A DNA stretch of 64,000 nt from Opeltia flavorubescens (lineage: Eukaryota; Ascomycota; Lecanoromycetes; Teloschistales; Teloschistaceae). The stretch spans positions 434,001 through 498,000 of the forward strand of contig KE546973.1 of assembly GCA_000442125.1 (NCBI GenBank). The letters are read 5' to 3'. Within the stretch, counting starts at the first letter, position 1. Each line of letters opens with the position of its first letter. The notes beneath the pieces are model-generated. The model was not told where the DNA came from and made no database searches. It saw nothing but the letters and a program-made list of their open reading frames with translations. Both the position numbers and the translations under genes were made by a program. This document shows positions 45,032-57,714 of the stretch, one piece after another.

Positions 45032-47208
45032 GTAGGGTGCGGGTAGAAAAGCTTGGCGTTTTTGAACCAATTAGATGGCTTTATTTAGCCGCAATTCGTT
45101 GGATAGAGAATAGGGGTAAGAATATTAAAACTTTTATATAGTAATTACTATTAATTTGGCTGTATATTCTCCTGATTCTCCTGCGTTTTATAGCTAGAAT
45201 ATATACCTATATACCTGCACCGCCTATATAGTACTTCGCTATAAAAATAGCCTATATTTAACGTTATATAATAGATTTTTAGCTTTTTAATAAGCTTATT
45301 TAAATTAATAGAGGCTAGTATATACCGTTTTAACCGTATAGATATTTTATTTCGCTACTAGTTATTGCGCTTATATAAAGTATATATCTATTTAGTTTCT
45401 AAATAGATTATAGTATATTTAGGTTATATAGTAACCTCGCTAGAATAATATTCTAGCTTAATAGGTAGCCTAGTAATATTATCTCGAGCTTTTTCTCGTG
45501 GATTTATAAGTAAACTAGTATAAATTTAGTAGTAGAATTTAAGATAATCTATAAATTTACTAGTATTATTATTTAAAAGCTTATAAAGAGTATAAATATT
45601 AATTATTATAGTTTCTAATAGTTAGTATAATAAGGAAATCTAGTAACGGCGTACTACTTAATTATATATATAGCTAGCTCGTAGTTATATATTAGAATTA
45701 ATACTATTTATATACGTATTATATATATAGATTAGTCTCGGGATTTATAGATAACCTATATATAGTATTTTTTAAGGAAGATTCTAGCGCCTTATAATAT
45801 TTTTAGTATATTATTTATTAAATTATTTAAAGGAATAAATAGTAGTTATAAACTATATTATATTATTATTTATCTATATATAAATAAGTATCTAGTTATT
45901 AACGGTAGTAAAAGCTTTAAATCTCTAGTTTTTTTATTTAAATATAGTACTACGGAGTTTAAAAAGCCTAAGCGAAAATTTAAATTTTATTTTATAGGTG
46001 CTATATATATTAATATTAAGCTAATAGAATGCGTCGGCGAGTTTTATATATATAAAAAAGTTATTTATACAGATTATATATATATTATTAGTAGATAGCG
46101 TTTTTACTAGCTAAATTACTATATAGTATATAGGCGAAATCTTTTAATTTTATACTAAGAAACCAAGTTCTAATTAAGATTTTAGCTCTAAAACTTATAC
46201 TATCTAATAAATCTCGGTTAATATACTAATAATTTATATAAAAATTATCCGAGATATTTTAAAAGTAAAAAGGAAATTTTATAAATATACGCTAAAATAT
46301 AGATAGTAGATTTTAAACCCCTTTTCTATTTTTTTAATACTAATTATTATAGTATATTTAAAACGGCTTTTAAATTTTATTAATTATTTATTAATAGCTA
46401 TATTAAATATTAATATAATATAGCGTTTTAATACGGCGCGGAATTATTAAATAGAGATCTCTAATTTTTTTTTAGAAGTTTTTATCGTATTCTAGGTCCT
46501 TTAATTCGTTTTTTATATTAAAAACCTTAAAAAATCGTTTAAACTATTCGAAACGATTAAAGAAAATAGTATTTAAAATAAATAAAATAATTTATATTTA
46601 CTAATAATATTATTACTAATATAGATTAAAAATACTTTTATTAATTAATTAGCTAGTTATTAAGTAAAAGATTTTAAAAATTGCTTTCTACTTAAATAAA
46701 ATAATTTCTAAAAAAACGCTTATTTCTATAAACTATATAAAATACTAAAAATAAGATTTTAATCGTTTTTTATACTATTTCTCTAATTTATATATTATAA
46801 ATTTATTAGTATATACGGCTAAATATATTATAAAATCGTTGAACTAGAAGAGCTTAAATAGCTCTAGTAGGCTGGTTTTTTATATTTATATAAGAGCTAG
46901 TGCAGCTTTAAAAGCCTATAGCTCCCGGTAAAAAATAATAAGTAGTTTATATATATTTAAAGATAATAGTAGCTTTTTAATAATTTATTCTTTAATAGGT
47001 TTATTTTTACGGCGTTTAAATACAGCTATTTACTTAGATAATTCGTCTAAAACGCTAGGAATTTCTTACTTATTAATATATATTATCTTATTAAACTTTC
47101 TATTTAGTAGTAATTATTATAGTAGTATAAGTAGTAAAAGATAGTTTATTTATAGTACTTAGGGGTATATAAATAAAACACCAATAGCGCCAAGAAATGA
47201 TCTACATT

Positions 47209-47242
47209 TAGCGCGATCCCGCATAGGCAGCGGACAAAGGGA
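47209..47242 (-). repeat. right terminal inverted repeat
   Basis: Reads tagcgcgatcccgcataggc to ...caaaggga, an exact reverse complement of the left end, followed by TA at 47243-47244. The inverse of the subterminal word (cgccaag) lies 13 bases inside. Confidence 0.92.
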
Positions 47243-48768
47243 TAGACTCTGTATCTATCTGGAGAGCCAAGACAGGTTTCTGCCAAGATATCAGCAGCGG
47301 AGGCACGATTCGGGCCTGTGTAAAAGAAGAGCCGTCCCTTAGGTACCCGTGGTCCATGTAGTTCGCTCGGATCAATTGCGACGAAGATCCCGCAATTCTA
47401 GAAAACTCAGAACGCTATTTCCATTCACCATACACCAGATCGAGATACGAGGAAGAATGTCTACTTCTACGGAGACAACTCCTTCCTATCTCGAGATCTA
47501 TTCTAGTCGCCCAATTAAGATGAGCTCAACGGTTTTCTGGTCTTCCTAAAATGGTCGGGATCAACGCAGGGACGCAGGGAAAATGACGTTGGTCGATCTC
47601 CCGGCTGTCGATCATCAACGCTTGTCTAATTTTGCTTCCACTAGGCATCCTCAGGTCCGGAAGAAGAACAACGCCAGTACTTACACCTTTGCCTAATCGC
47701 GGTGTTACGCTTCAGACAAATTCTTTGGTCCACGTTGTTCCTGAACCATGTAAAGACCAAGAATCCAGAATTGAAAATTTCAGCCTGACGGCACTGGTAT
47801 GCGCGAGCCATCAAAATTCCTCCGATGAGCTCCACTGCACTGGGTCGAACGCCGCCTTGAAGCCCCTCTGCTCCACTGTTAACCCGCCACCGTGGTCTCG
47901 TCCTTGGATAGCTTTGTTATTCCGGCCAGAACACGGGATGAAGTAGGTAGACAACCGTCAAGACTCGACCTACTCCATCATACTTTCCTGCCGGCACGTC
48001 GTCTTGGGACGCCCACAAGTGCATCTCCAAGACCATCAACCTCGGATGGAGGCGGATACATGGCCTTTCTACGGGGTGTCCACCGCATTCATCATGGCAC
48101 CGGAACTTGTATATGGCGTCGTTGTTAGCTCTACCGCCAATTGATCTCGAAATCCTTCGACTGGGCTCGAGTTGACTTTGTCCCACTGGCCTCTGCTTGC
48201 ATCATGAACTATGTACCAAAATAATTCCATGGCTACGTCAAAAGTTTAGGCTGACGCCAGCCCGCAATCGACATCCGCTGCTTGGCCATAATAGCCGAAG
48301 TAAAAAGGCCAACGCTTACTGAGCGTATCTCGATTAGGTCTTGTGAAACGTGCATGGTCCACTTAATCGCCACGACTGTATGCCGATCCGCACTCCATTA
48401 TAAGAACAATCCAGGGCTACCATCTGAATGGAGCCGCCGGTTATGTAGGTAGAACACGTCTAGCAGGGTTGATGCCTTACCTTTTCGTTGCATGATCTTT
48501 GCAACTCTAACGTCTCTGACGCCTTGGCCACTGGTACAACTCATTCACATGGCTCACACACTTTCGGGACCAAGGTCGGTAACTCGGACGTCTTCCTCTT
48601 CACTGGCTGAACCTTCTTCATATCGTGCCATGATATCATTCTTCGTCCAGTATTTTTGCTTAAGACCTCTGCCTTCCTTGCACATTGTCGAATCTGTATT
48701 TGATGATCGATTAATTAACCCTTTTTGTTTTCCTTGGACAGTTTTCTTGTCTTCTTTTGTGCCTCATC
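47243..48768. other. upstream region of ags1, no supported gene
   Basis: This 1.5 kb stretch lies between the transposon and the ags1 start. Frames of 66-123 codons occur on both strands without motifs. The last ~250 bases before the ATG are T/C-rich, as in many fungal promoters and leaders. The long spacer suits a regulated cell-wall gene, but I recognise no site. Confidence 0.4.
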
Positions 48769-51700
48769 ATGTTTTGGGCTTCCCTACTCGGTCTCTCGAC
48801 CCTGCTGCCTTTTCTTGCTCAAGCCCTTCGATGGAGTCCAGAGCACGTAGGATACAACCTTAATGAGAATCAGGAGGCTACTGCTCCTGTTGACTATTGG
48901 GGCGAATGGGATAATCATACATTCCATCCGTCGCCTAGCAATTGGAGATTCCCGTTCTATGTGTTAACCGTGGATCGATATATCGATGGTGATCCAACGA
49001 ACAATGAAGCCAACGGCACTGTCTTCGAACACAACTGGATGACAAATCAATTCCGCTTTGGTGGCGATGTCAAAGGTCTGCAAAATAATCTGGACTATAT
49101 CCAGGGCATGGGCATCAAGGTAGAATATGGCTGTTGCGTTCCTTCAATCACACTATTGTCACTGACGCAGATCAGGCCCTTTACTTGACTGGGAGTCCAT
49201 TCATCAATATGCCGTGGTCCGGAGACGGATTTGGGCCACTAGACTTCACACTGCTTGATCGACATCACGGGACTATCGAGGACTGGCGAGCAATGATCAC
49301 GGAGATACATCGTCGCGACATGTATGTGATCCTCGACAATACCATGGCAACGTTCGTGTCCCCCGTCCACACCAAGAAAATGCCTTAGCTGACATCTTGG
49401 AAGGATGGGCAATCTGCTCTCATTCGAAGGCTATGTAAACGCTACTGTCCCTTTTAGTTGGCAAGAACACAATTTTCTTTGGAAGGGGGATAGGAGATAT
49501 CACGACTTCTCCCCAGGCAACGACTACAATGCATCATGTGAATACCCTCGCATGTGGGGACAAGAGGGCTATCTTCTGGGCCCAGAGGTCACATCGCAAA
49601 TGAAAGGGTGTAAAAGCAGTGAATATGATCAAGTCAGTCTTTGTTGCCCATTTTATGATATCTGCTCATGATTTTAGTATGGAGACATCAAGGGCACAGG
49701 GGCTTATCCGTCCTGGCAATCGCAACTGTCCAATTTCGCCTCCGTGCAAGACCGCTTACGTGAGTGGAACGACGACGTTTTCAACAAGATCAAGATCATG
49801 TCATGTATCCAGATTGCTATGCTGGATATTGACGGCTTCCGCATGGACAAGGCATTACAGACTACACCCGATAAGCTTGCTGAGTTTTCCGCATGGCAGC
49901 GTCAATGCGCACGAGAACACGGCAAGGACAATTTTCTCATGGTCGGTGAAGTGGTCGGAGATCCCAAATTGGCCGGCATCTACATCGGACGAGGAAAACA
50001 ACCAAATATGGTGGAGTCCAATGTGACCAAAGCACTTACCGCCACGAAAATGACCAACAGCAGCGCCTATGTCCGTGAATTTGGCATGGGCGCATTGGAT
50101 GGTGCTGCTTTTCATTATGACATCTATGGCGCCATGACTCGATTTCTCGGGTAAGTCGTCTACTGGTTCTCGCCGTGTGCGACAGCATTACTAGTACTGA
50201 CAGTTTAATCTAGTATCGACAGTCCGTGGGGCGCTTATGGCGTTGATTGGGTTGAGCAGTGGAGCAAGATTGTATCGAACAACGATATGGTAAATTCTGA
50301 AACCGGGGTCATGGAGTAGGTCACACTCATATCGTCCTCCTCAGAAAGGTGCAGCTGATATCTCTCTGCAGCCCGAGGCACATGTTTGGAATGACAGGAC
50401 AAGACGTCTTCCGATGGCCTGCCTTGGCCAATGGTACGCAAAAGCAGCTTCTTGGCTTTTTTATCACCATGCTCGAGCTGCCCGGTATTCCCATGGTCTT
50501 CTACGGTGAAGAACAAGATTCCTATATCTTAGAAAATACCGCCAACGATTATGTTTTCGGCCGGACGCCGATGGCCTCACAGCGTGCCTGGCAACTACAC
50601 GGCTGCTACAATCTTGGCGAGACGGTGTATGTGAACATGCCATTTAATAGTTCCGGATACGGATGCTACGACGATTCAGTCAGCCTAGACCACCGTGATC
50701 CGTCCCACCCCATTCGGAACGTGCTCAAGAGAACGTTCGAACTTCGCCGACAATATCCTATCTTGAACGATGGCTATAACCTTTTGACGCTTTCGACTCG
50801 TACATACGACATCTACTTGCCGGGCAGCCAAGGGCTGCCCTCACCTTTCGGCATTTGGAGCGTCTATCGGGGCCGAACCGAAGGCGTACAAGATTTTGCC
50901 GGAATTGGCCAGGGTAATCAGGGCGTATGGTTTGTATATCAAAATGAGAACAAGACCGTCGATTATCATTTTGATTGTAAGAGCAACAATCGGTCCGAAG
51001 CTTTGATATCCGCCTTTCCCGCCAACACGGTCGTCAAAAATTTATTCTATCCCTATGAAGAGTTTTTGCTCGAGGCATCCACCGCCAGCTACGGTAAGAC
51101 ACACATGATGAACGAAGCCGCGTGACAGGGGCTGACCGATTTTAGGCATTGAGCAATCAACCGAAGTTAACGGGTGTCTTGCGGACTTGACGATGGCTCC
51201 TTGGGAATATAAGGCTTTCGTACCCAAGGAAAAATGGCTAAAGCCATCACCAACCATCACACGCGTTGTTCCAGGTCACGATAGCCGACTTGAATCATCC
51301 GTTGATTACAATAGTCAGGAGACTGTTCCCATCCAGATCCGATTTTCGACTGAGATGGACTGCAACGCGATAGCCGATAATCTGATCATCGAATCTACCA
51401 CGCAAGCAAACAAAGCGGCTCAGCTAAACAAAAGTAGTGTATCGTGCATCTCTGCAGATGCCGATGCTCCACGATACATTGGCGAGATACCAACCACCTT
51501 CATTTTCAACGCAGACTTAATCAACGTCTTCAATGGTGTTCACACCTTCACAGTGAGTAACGCTACGACGAAGGACAGACTTTTATACACAAATGCCGTG
51601 GATCGTTTCATGTTTCGCATCGGTCAAAGCGACAATCCGATGGTCTTCCCGCTATCGTCAAATTATACAAGAAATCTCCTTTTCAAAAACGAAAGTACCG

Positions 51701-54700
51701 GACATCTCTACATTACTCCAAGAGCTGCAGGTGCGGATCTGTTCCGGTACTCCACCAATTGGGGCTCCAGCTTCAGTAAATGGTTTGATTATACAGGCTC
51801 GAGCACTGTGCTTGAACACCAGCCATGGAATGGCACCGACGCCCAGAAATGGGAGGGGGACCATGTCATCGTGCACTATTGGAGCACACAAACCGGCAGC
51901 AGTGAACATGTCCAGCACTCCGACCCCAACAGAGGCAATCTACCGCTACGTCGATGGCCCCATGCTTACGTCGAAGGTCCTTGGAATCAATGGGGCTATG
52001 ACGACGGTCTCCCCAACAAGATGGCTTTGGTATCCAACGGGTCATGGGAACTGGATATAGCAGCCGAATGGCCAACACAGTCCGTCGTCAACGTCTGGGG
52101 CATGAATCCTGATGGTTATCCGGATAAGAGCATGACTTTTGGTGATGCGGATGGGGACCACGTCCTTGACTGGGTTCCTCCGGACAGTCTGGCAAAGAAC
52201 GTCATCAACTTTACCAGGTCGGCATCAAGGCGACACCTTGGATATCGATTGATTGTCAACGACGGCAATTACAGCTACAGATTCCGTCCTGTGGGAGATA
52301 CTTGGGTCCAGGTAGTCTTGGCAATTCTTCTGGCTCTCGTTCCTCTGGTCATTGCAGTGTTGGGTTGTATTGCGTTTACAAGGTTCTTCTACAAGGTGAA
52401 ATTCAACGAGGTCGGAGTGACCGAAAAAAGCGACTTGCTGCCATTCGCTCGTTCCAAGCTACCAGATCGAGATGCGCTCCGAGGCTCCATCGCCAATCTA
52501 TTCTCGACTTCAAGATTATCGCTGGCTACAACAAGCCCTCGGGAAAGTGGTATTGATGGTGCTTTAGCTGCAGAGACGGGCTCACCCAACCGCAGAACGG
52601 TACTCATAGCAACAATGGAGTATGAGATCGAAGACTGGGACATTAAGATCAAAATCGGAGGCCTTGGTGTTATGGCCTCATTGATGGGGAAAAACCTGGG
52701 GCACCAAAACCTGATCTGGGTTGTCCCTTGCATTGGTGGAGTTCAATATCCAGTCGACTGCGTCGCTGATCCAATGGACGTTGTCGTTATGGGCAAATCC
52801 TACAGGGTCGAAGTGCAGTACCACACTCTTCGCAATATCACATTCGTTCTTCTCGACGCTCCGGTCTTCCGAAAGCAGACCAAGGCCGAGCCTTACCCAC
52901 CGCGAATGGACGACTTGGATAGCGCCGTGTACTACTCCGCTTGGAATTCTTGTATTGCAGAAACGCTTCAACGGTTTGCAGTTGATCTTTACCATATTAA
53001 TGACTACCACGGAGCCGTTGCCCCCCTCCACCTGCTGCCAAAGACCATTCCGGTCTGCTTGTCGTTGCACAACGCAGAGTTCCAAGGACTGTGGCCAATT
53101 CGAACATCCGAGGAATTCGATGAAATATGCCAGGTTTACAACTTGGAAAAAGACCTTGTTCGCGACTATGTACAGTTTGGTCAAGTGTTCAACCTTCTGC
53201 ATGCTGGCGCTAGCTATCTTCGCAAGCACCAAAAAGGCTTTGGCGCGGTAGGGGTTTCGAAGAAATATGGCAAACGCTCTTTCGCCCGCTATCCGATCTT
53301 TTGGGGGTTATCGAATGTTGGATCACTACCCAATCCTGACCCAACCGATACAGGCGACTGGGATAGAAAGCTGCCGGGTAAGGATGGCGTCTTCGTTGAC
53401 CCAGTCATCGAGGGAGAAAGGGGAGAGCTTCGGTAGGACGATGCAGCCATTACCGACCTGACATTCTGCTAACGACCGTCTAGTGTTGCCGCTCAAAAAT
53501 GGGCTGGCTTGGACGTTGATCCTACAGTAAGATAGTGCCTGAAATACTTCCAAACTTGTCGCTAATTGTTGCAGGCTGAACTGTTCGTTTTCGTCGGCCG
53601 TTGGTCACAACAGAAAGGCATCGATCTCGTCGCCGATGTCTTCTTCTCCATCCTCGAAGAGAACCCGACAGCCCAATTAATATGTGTCGGGCCGGTCATC
53701 GACCTGTATGGCAAGTTCGCAGCTGTAAAGCTTCAGAAGATGATGGAAAAATATCCTGGCCGCGTTTTCTCAAAGCCTGAATTCACCGCCCTTCCGGCCT
53801 GTATTTTCAGTGGAGCTGAATTTTCTCTGATACCATCAAGAGACGAACCATTCGGCCTTGTCGCCGTCGAATTTGGTCGCAAGGGTGCCTTGGGGGTAGG
53901 AGCTCGAGTTGGAGGTCTTGGTAACATGCCCGGATGGTGGTATACTATTGAATCGCCAACTACAAAGCATCTTATCCATCAATTCAAGGGCGCCATCCAT
54001 GCAGCACTTTCCACAAAAAAAGAAACACGAGCAATGATGCGATCTCGCGCACGCGTCCAACGCTTCCCGGTCGCGCAATGGGTAGAGGATCTCGAAGTTT
54101 TGCAAAGTAAATCGATTAGCCTTCATAAGAGGACCGCAGACAGAGGACGCAGCACCTTTAGGTTTTCCGAATCTGGGCGAGCCTCACCCTCTATCTCGAC
54201 GTCACGATGGTCGACTCCACGAGGCAGCCGCAACAATACAGCGCCCAACAGTGGGCCAAATACGGCTCCCAGTAGTCAGCCACCAAGTCGAGCAAGTAGT
54301 CCGTCAAGGGAGGCTATTGTTCCAGGATCACAAGGTCAAATGTCCTTGGGGAGATTCTTCGGACCATCCAACCCAGCTTCTTCACCAGCTGGACAACCTC
54401 GGAGTAGGAGTAGTTCGAGGAATCGCCTGAATAAACGCATCCCACATCCGACTGGGACCTCGGACGTTACTGCTCTGCATAATCGAGTCAGTGTTGTACC
54501 AGAAGGAAACGAAGAACAAGCTGCTCTCGCCCAGGATAACCCTCAGATACATCCAATTTTCCAAGAACGCTTTCGTCTAACCGAGGAAGAGTCGTCGAGA
54601 CCAGATACGCCTAATGAAGGATTTCCACCAACTTTCCCACCGCTGGCTCGATTGAACATGCCAGGCTTTCCCTCTGATCCAGCGGAATCGGAAAGTCCCA

Positions 54701-56499
54701 CGGAAGAACAGCCCTGCATCAAGAAAAGCGAATCTTCCCTCAGTCTCAATTCCGTCGTTGGCGAGAAAAAGAATTTCAATCTTCAAAAGGTTAATCCGTT
54801 CTTCACAGACTCTACTCAAACCTATTACCGAGCGTTTCAGAAGAAATTAGACACAATCAACAGCAAAACTTCCGAAGATCAGCTTTGCATTGAAGAGTAT
54901 CTGGTGAAGAGCGAGAAAGCCTGGTTCAATCGTTTTCATCACGCTCAAATGGGCAATTCGGCTGCCGCGAGCAGATCAGGAACGCCTGCTTCATCTGTGT
55001 TCAGGATGCCATGGGGTCGAACCAGCCATGATGTTGGTTCTACACGCAATGGGTCTCCAGGATCACAGTCCCCTTCAGTCGCTGGATCGGGAACGGCAGA
55101 GTTCCTACTGGGTGAGGATTATCAGCCGCCCACCGGACTCAAGAAATTTCTTCAGAAGAAAGTCGGAGACTGGTATCTGTATTCGATCCTACTTGCATTC
55201 GTATGTCTACCAAGTCACGTCATGTCTTTGATATCAAGCTAACGTGATCAGGGCCAAATCATCGCCGCCAATTCCTATCAAATCACTCTTCTGACCGGTG
55301 AGAATGGACAATCCGCCAATAAACTCTACGTTGTAGCGTCCATCTACCTTGCTTCATCGGCCATTTGGTGGATTCTCTTCCGCGTGTTCAAGCAGGTCTA
55401 CATCTTGTCGGCTCCTTTCCTCCTCTACGGATTAGCATTCTTTCTTGTCGGAATGGGCCCCTATACAGCCGACCTTGCCGGACGTGGCTGGATCTACAAT
55501 GTGGCAACTGCCCTTTATGCTGCCGCATCCGCTAGTGGGTCCTTATACTTTGCTTTGAATTTTGGCACCGAAGGTGGCACACCAGCTCAGAGCTGGGCCT
55601 TTCGTGCGTGTGTCATCCAAGGGAGCCAACAACTTTTCGTTGCAGCACTGTGGTATTGGGGCAGTACATTGACCGCTGAATCCAATGCTGGTCTATCACC
55701 TAGTGTCGTTTTGACCTCGAGCCCCAAAATCACAGGCATCACCACTCCAATCGCTGTTTTCTTATGGGCTGTCGCTCTCCTCATTCTCTTCGGCCTACCA
55801 AATTACTACAGGCAGCAACCTGGCAAGATTCCCTCCTTCTACAGCGCCCTCTTCCGCCGCAAGATCGTCCTCTGGTTCTTCGTCGCCGTCATTCTCCAGA
55901 ATTACTGGCTTTCGGCCCCCTATGGGCGCAACTGGCGCTATCTCTGGAACTCGCAGCACGCCCCTGCCTGGGGCATCGTGCTTCTCCTTCTCCTCTTCTT
56001 CGTCGGCGTCTGGGGACTGATGCTCCTCATCCTCGGCCGGCTGAGCAAACAACACTCGTGGATCATCCCAATCTTCTCCATCGGCCTCGGTGCGCCGCGG
56101 TGGTCTCAAATGCTGTGGGGTATCAGCGGCATCGCTACCTATGTCCCCTGGGGTTCTTCCGCTTTTGGCGCTATCCTCGGCCGTGCGCTGTGGTGCTGGT
56201 TATCGGTGCTGGATAGTATTCAAGGCGTCGGCTTCGGTATCATCCTTCTACAAACCTTGACACGCTATCACGTGGCATTCACACTCCTGTTTGCCCAGGT
56301 AGTTGGATCTCTGGCGACGATTGCTGCAAGGGCAAGTGCGCCGGATAATACGGGTCCCGGGCACGTGTTCCCGAATTTTGCCTTTGGAATCAAAGATGGT
56401 GTGGGACACTGGGCGTTTTGGGTGGGTTTATTGTGTCAGATTTTGGTTCCGATTGGATTCCTGGTGGTGTTCAGGAAGAGTCAACTGTTCAAACCGTGA
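48769..56499 (+). CDS. ags1: alpha-1,3-glucan synthase (Ags/Mok1 family)
   Basis: This enzyme makes cell-wall alpha-1,3-glucan at the plasma membrane. Ten exons (48769-49119, 49176-49351, 49404-49632, 49678-50150, 50214-50315, 50372-51093, 51146-53432, 53484-53526, 53575-55200, 55252-56499), about 2418 aa, the normal family length. All joins keep phase. Layout: signal peptide (MFWASLLGLSTLLPFLAQAL); an extracellular GH13 amylase-like domain with TGSPFINMPW, ILDNTMAT, MLDIDGFRMDKAL (nucleophile Asp near residue 305) and NFLMVGEVVGD; a transmembrane helix near 1071 (VVLAILLALVPLVIAVLGCI); a cytosolic GT5 synthase domain with KIGGLGVMASLMGKNLGHQN and FVGRWSQQKGIDL; a Ser/Pro/Arg-rich linker (~1640-1980); and a C-terminal multi-pass exporter-like domain from ~1990. 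All catalytic landmarks I know are intact. Confidence 0.97.
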
Positions 56500-57000
56500 A
56501 ACATTGCAACAGAATGGTGATCCTTCTGGCGTTATCTTCTTTTGGGTGTGCTGGTGGCTATACACACTACTTTGCNTTTTTTGGTGTGAGTCGAGACTGC
56601 ATGGCAAGAATTAATGATATACCCCCTTTATAGACGACGGGATCTAATGAACATAGAAAACAGATATTATATAGAAATCTGGCAACAGTAAATATCATGA
56701 AATTACAAATACTTATTTCAATGACATTGACAAGATTTTCCTTCCCCAATCAATATGAAAACGTGATTATACAGAAGCAAATTTCAATCTTAATTGCCTT
56801 TCCGAGTGCAAGTACGATCGTACCCAGGAACCACGGTCCAAATCGAATGACTAAGCACCCTCTCCCCCCAACAGCTTTATCGATAAAGCCTCGCAGGCCT
56901 TTCTACTCTTCCTCACTCGAAACAAAACCACTATGTCTACACGCAGTCCAATCCTCCTCTACCTAGAACTCTCATAATCTCTACTCCTACACCACCCCCA
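56500..57000. other. intergenic, ags1 3' UTR and ypi1 promoter
   Basis: Downstream of ags1, with one ambiguous base at 56576. The part 56640-56830 is AT-rich and fits a 3' UTR. The last ~100 bases are C/T-rich and fit the ypi1 leader. Confidence 0.45.
56933..56977 (+). promoter_or_regulatory. short upstream ORF in the ypi1 leader
   Basis: ATG TCT ACA ... TCA TAA encodes 14 codons (MSTRSPILLYLELS) and ends 23 bases before the ypi1 start. If the mRNA begins upstream of 56933, ribosomes would meet this ORF first, which could reduce or condition ypi1 translation. An alternative is that this ATG starts a tiny first exon of ypi1. Confidence 0.4.
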
Positions 57001-57714
57001 ATGCCAGCCCACACCCTCAGAACAACAACCCGCTCCACGCCCGCAACCCACGGATCCCAAACCCAAACAGAAACCACACCCCTCCCTCTTCCCCAATCTC
57101 CACCGCCTCTGCCAACGCTCCGCCTCCGCGCCGATAGCACAGATGGGAGAAGGATAAGATGGGCGGAAGATGTGGTCGATAATGAGGGCTTGGGGAGGAA
57201 GAAATCAAAAGGTTTGTTCATCCGTTTTTTTTTCCTTTTGCGTGTTTATTTGTTTGAAATGGGCTTGCTGCTAGAGTCTACTGCTTATTTTAGGTTTGCT
57301 TTTGAGTTTTATTTGTGTATATGATCGATGCTGATGCTCATTGGGGTGGGGTGATGAATAGTGTGCTGTATATACCACCCCACGCGCGCCGTTGGAGAAT
57401 CTTCCTCCGAAGACGATAGTTCCTCCTCCTCAGACTCCGACTCAGACTCGGATTCTGAGCCCGGATCCAATAGCCCTGGACAGCATAACGATGATGGGAG
57501 GGCGAGGATGAGTGGTAGTGGTGGGAGGAGGAGGAGGAAGGATATACGTGATGGCGGGGGTGGCCATGATTGTAATCATGAGCATAATAATAACGGGGAA
57601 GGAGGTGGTAGTCATGATAGAAACCCAGCGAGAGTAAGACGGAAAGGAGGGAATGCGTATGAGATGCAGCCTAGAAGGACGGGCGGAGGTGGGAAGGAAG
57701 GGGCGGGGAGTTAA
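57001..57714 (+). CDS. ypi1: type 1 protein phosphatase regulator Ypi1 (inhibitor-3/PPP1R11 family)
   Basis: Ypi1 binds and regulates PP1 (Glc7), affecting glycogen, ion homeostasis and mitosis. Two exons (57001-57211 and 57362-57714), about 187 aa. The core is unmistakable: RRIRWAEDVVDNEGLGRKKS, where RIRW is the RVxF-type PP1 docking site. It is joined across the intron to KVCCIYHPTRAVGESSSEDD, the family's CCIYH metal/PP1-binding block. The acidic Ser run after it (SSSSSDSDSDSDSE) is typical. The C-terminal third is Gly/His/Asn/Arg-rich and lineage-specific. The 150-base intron (GTTTGT donor, GAATAG acceptor) restores phase between LGRKKSK and VCCIYH. A short upstream ORF precedes the start. 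Confidence 0.92.

Larger units (their letters stand above)
44998..47242. mobile_element. RIP-degenerated DNA transposon, TA target site (Tc1/mariner-pogo type likely)
   Basis: A 2245-base element is bounded by perfect 34-base inverted repeats and flanked on both sides by TA, the target duplication typical of Tc1/mariner/pogo (Fot1-like) elements. Its size also fits that class. The interior, about 45115-47165, is almost entirely A/T, with TA steps everywhere. CA and TG dinucleotides are rare, but CG is still present (for example taacgg, tcgct, gcgcc). This is the expected footprint of RIP, which changes CA to TA. No transposase frame survives: neither strand has an open frame of even 60 codons. 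The outer ~80 bases on each side, including the inverted repeats, are not mutated to the same degree. Confidence 0.85.

Noticed and set aside
47632-48128. Open frames on both strands upstream of ags1
   Set aside because: They overlap on both strands, lack motifs and do not join to ags1. They may be old decayed sequence but nothing supports a gene.
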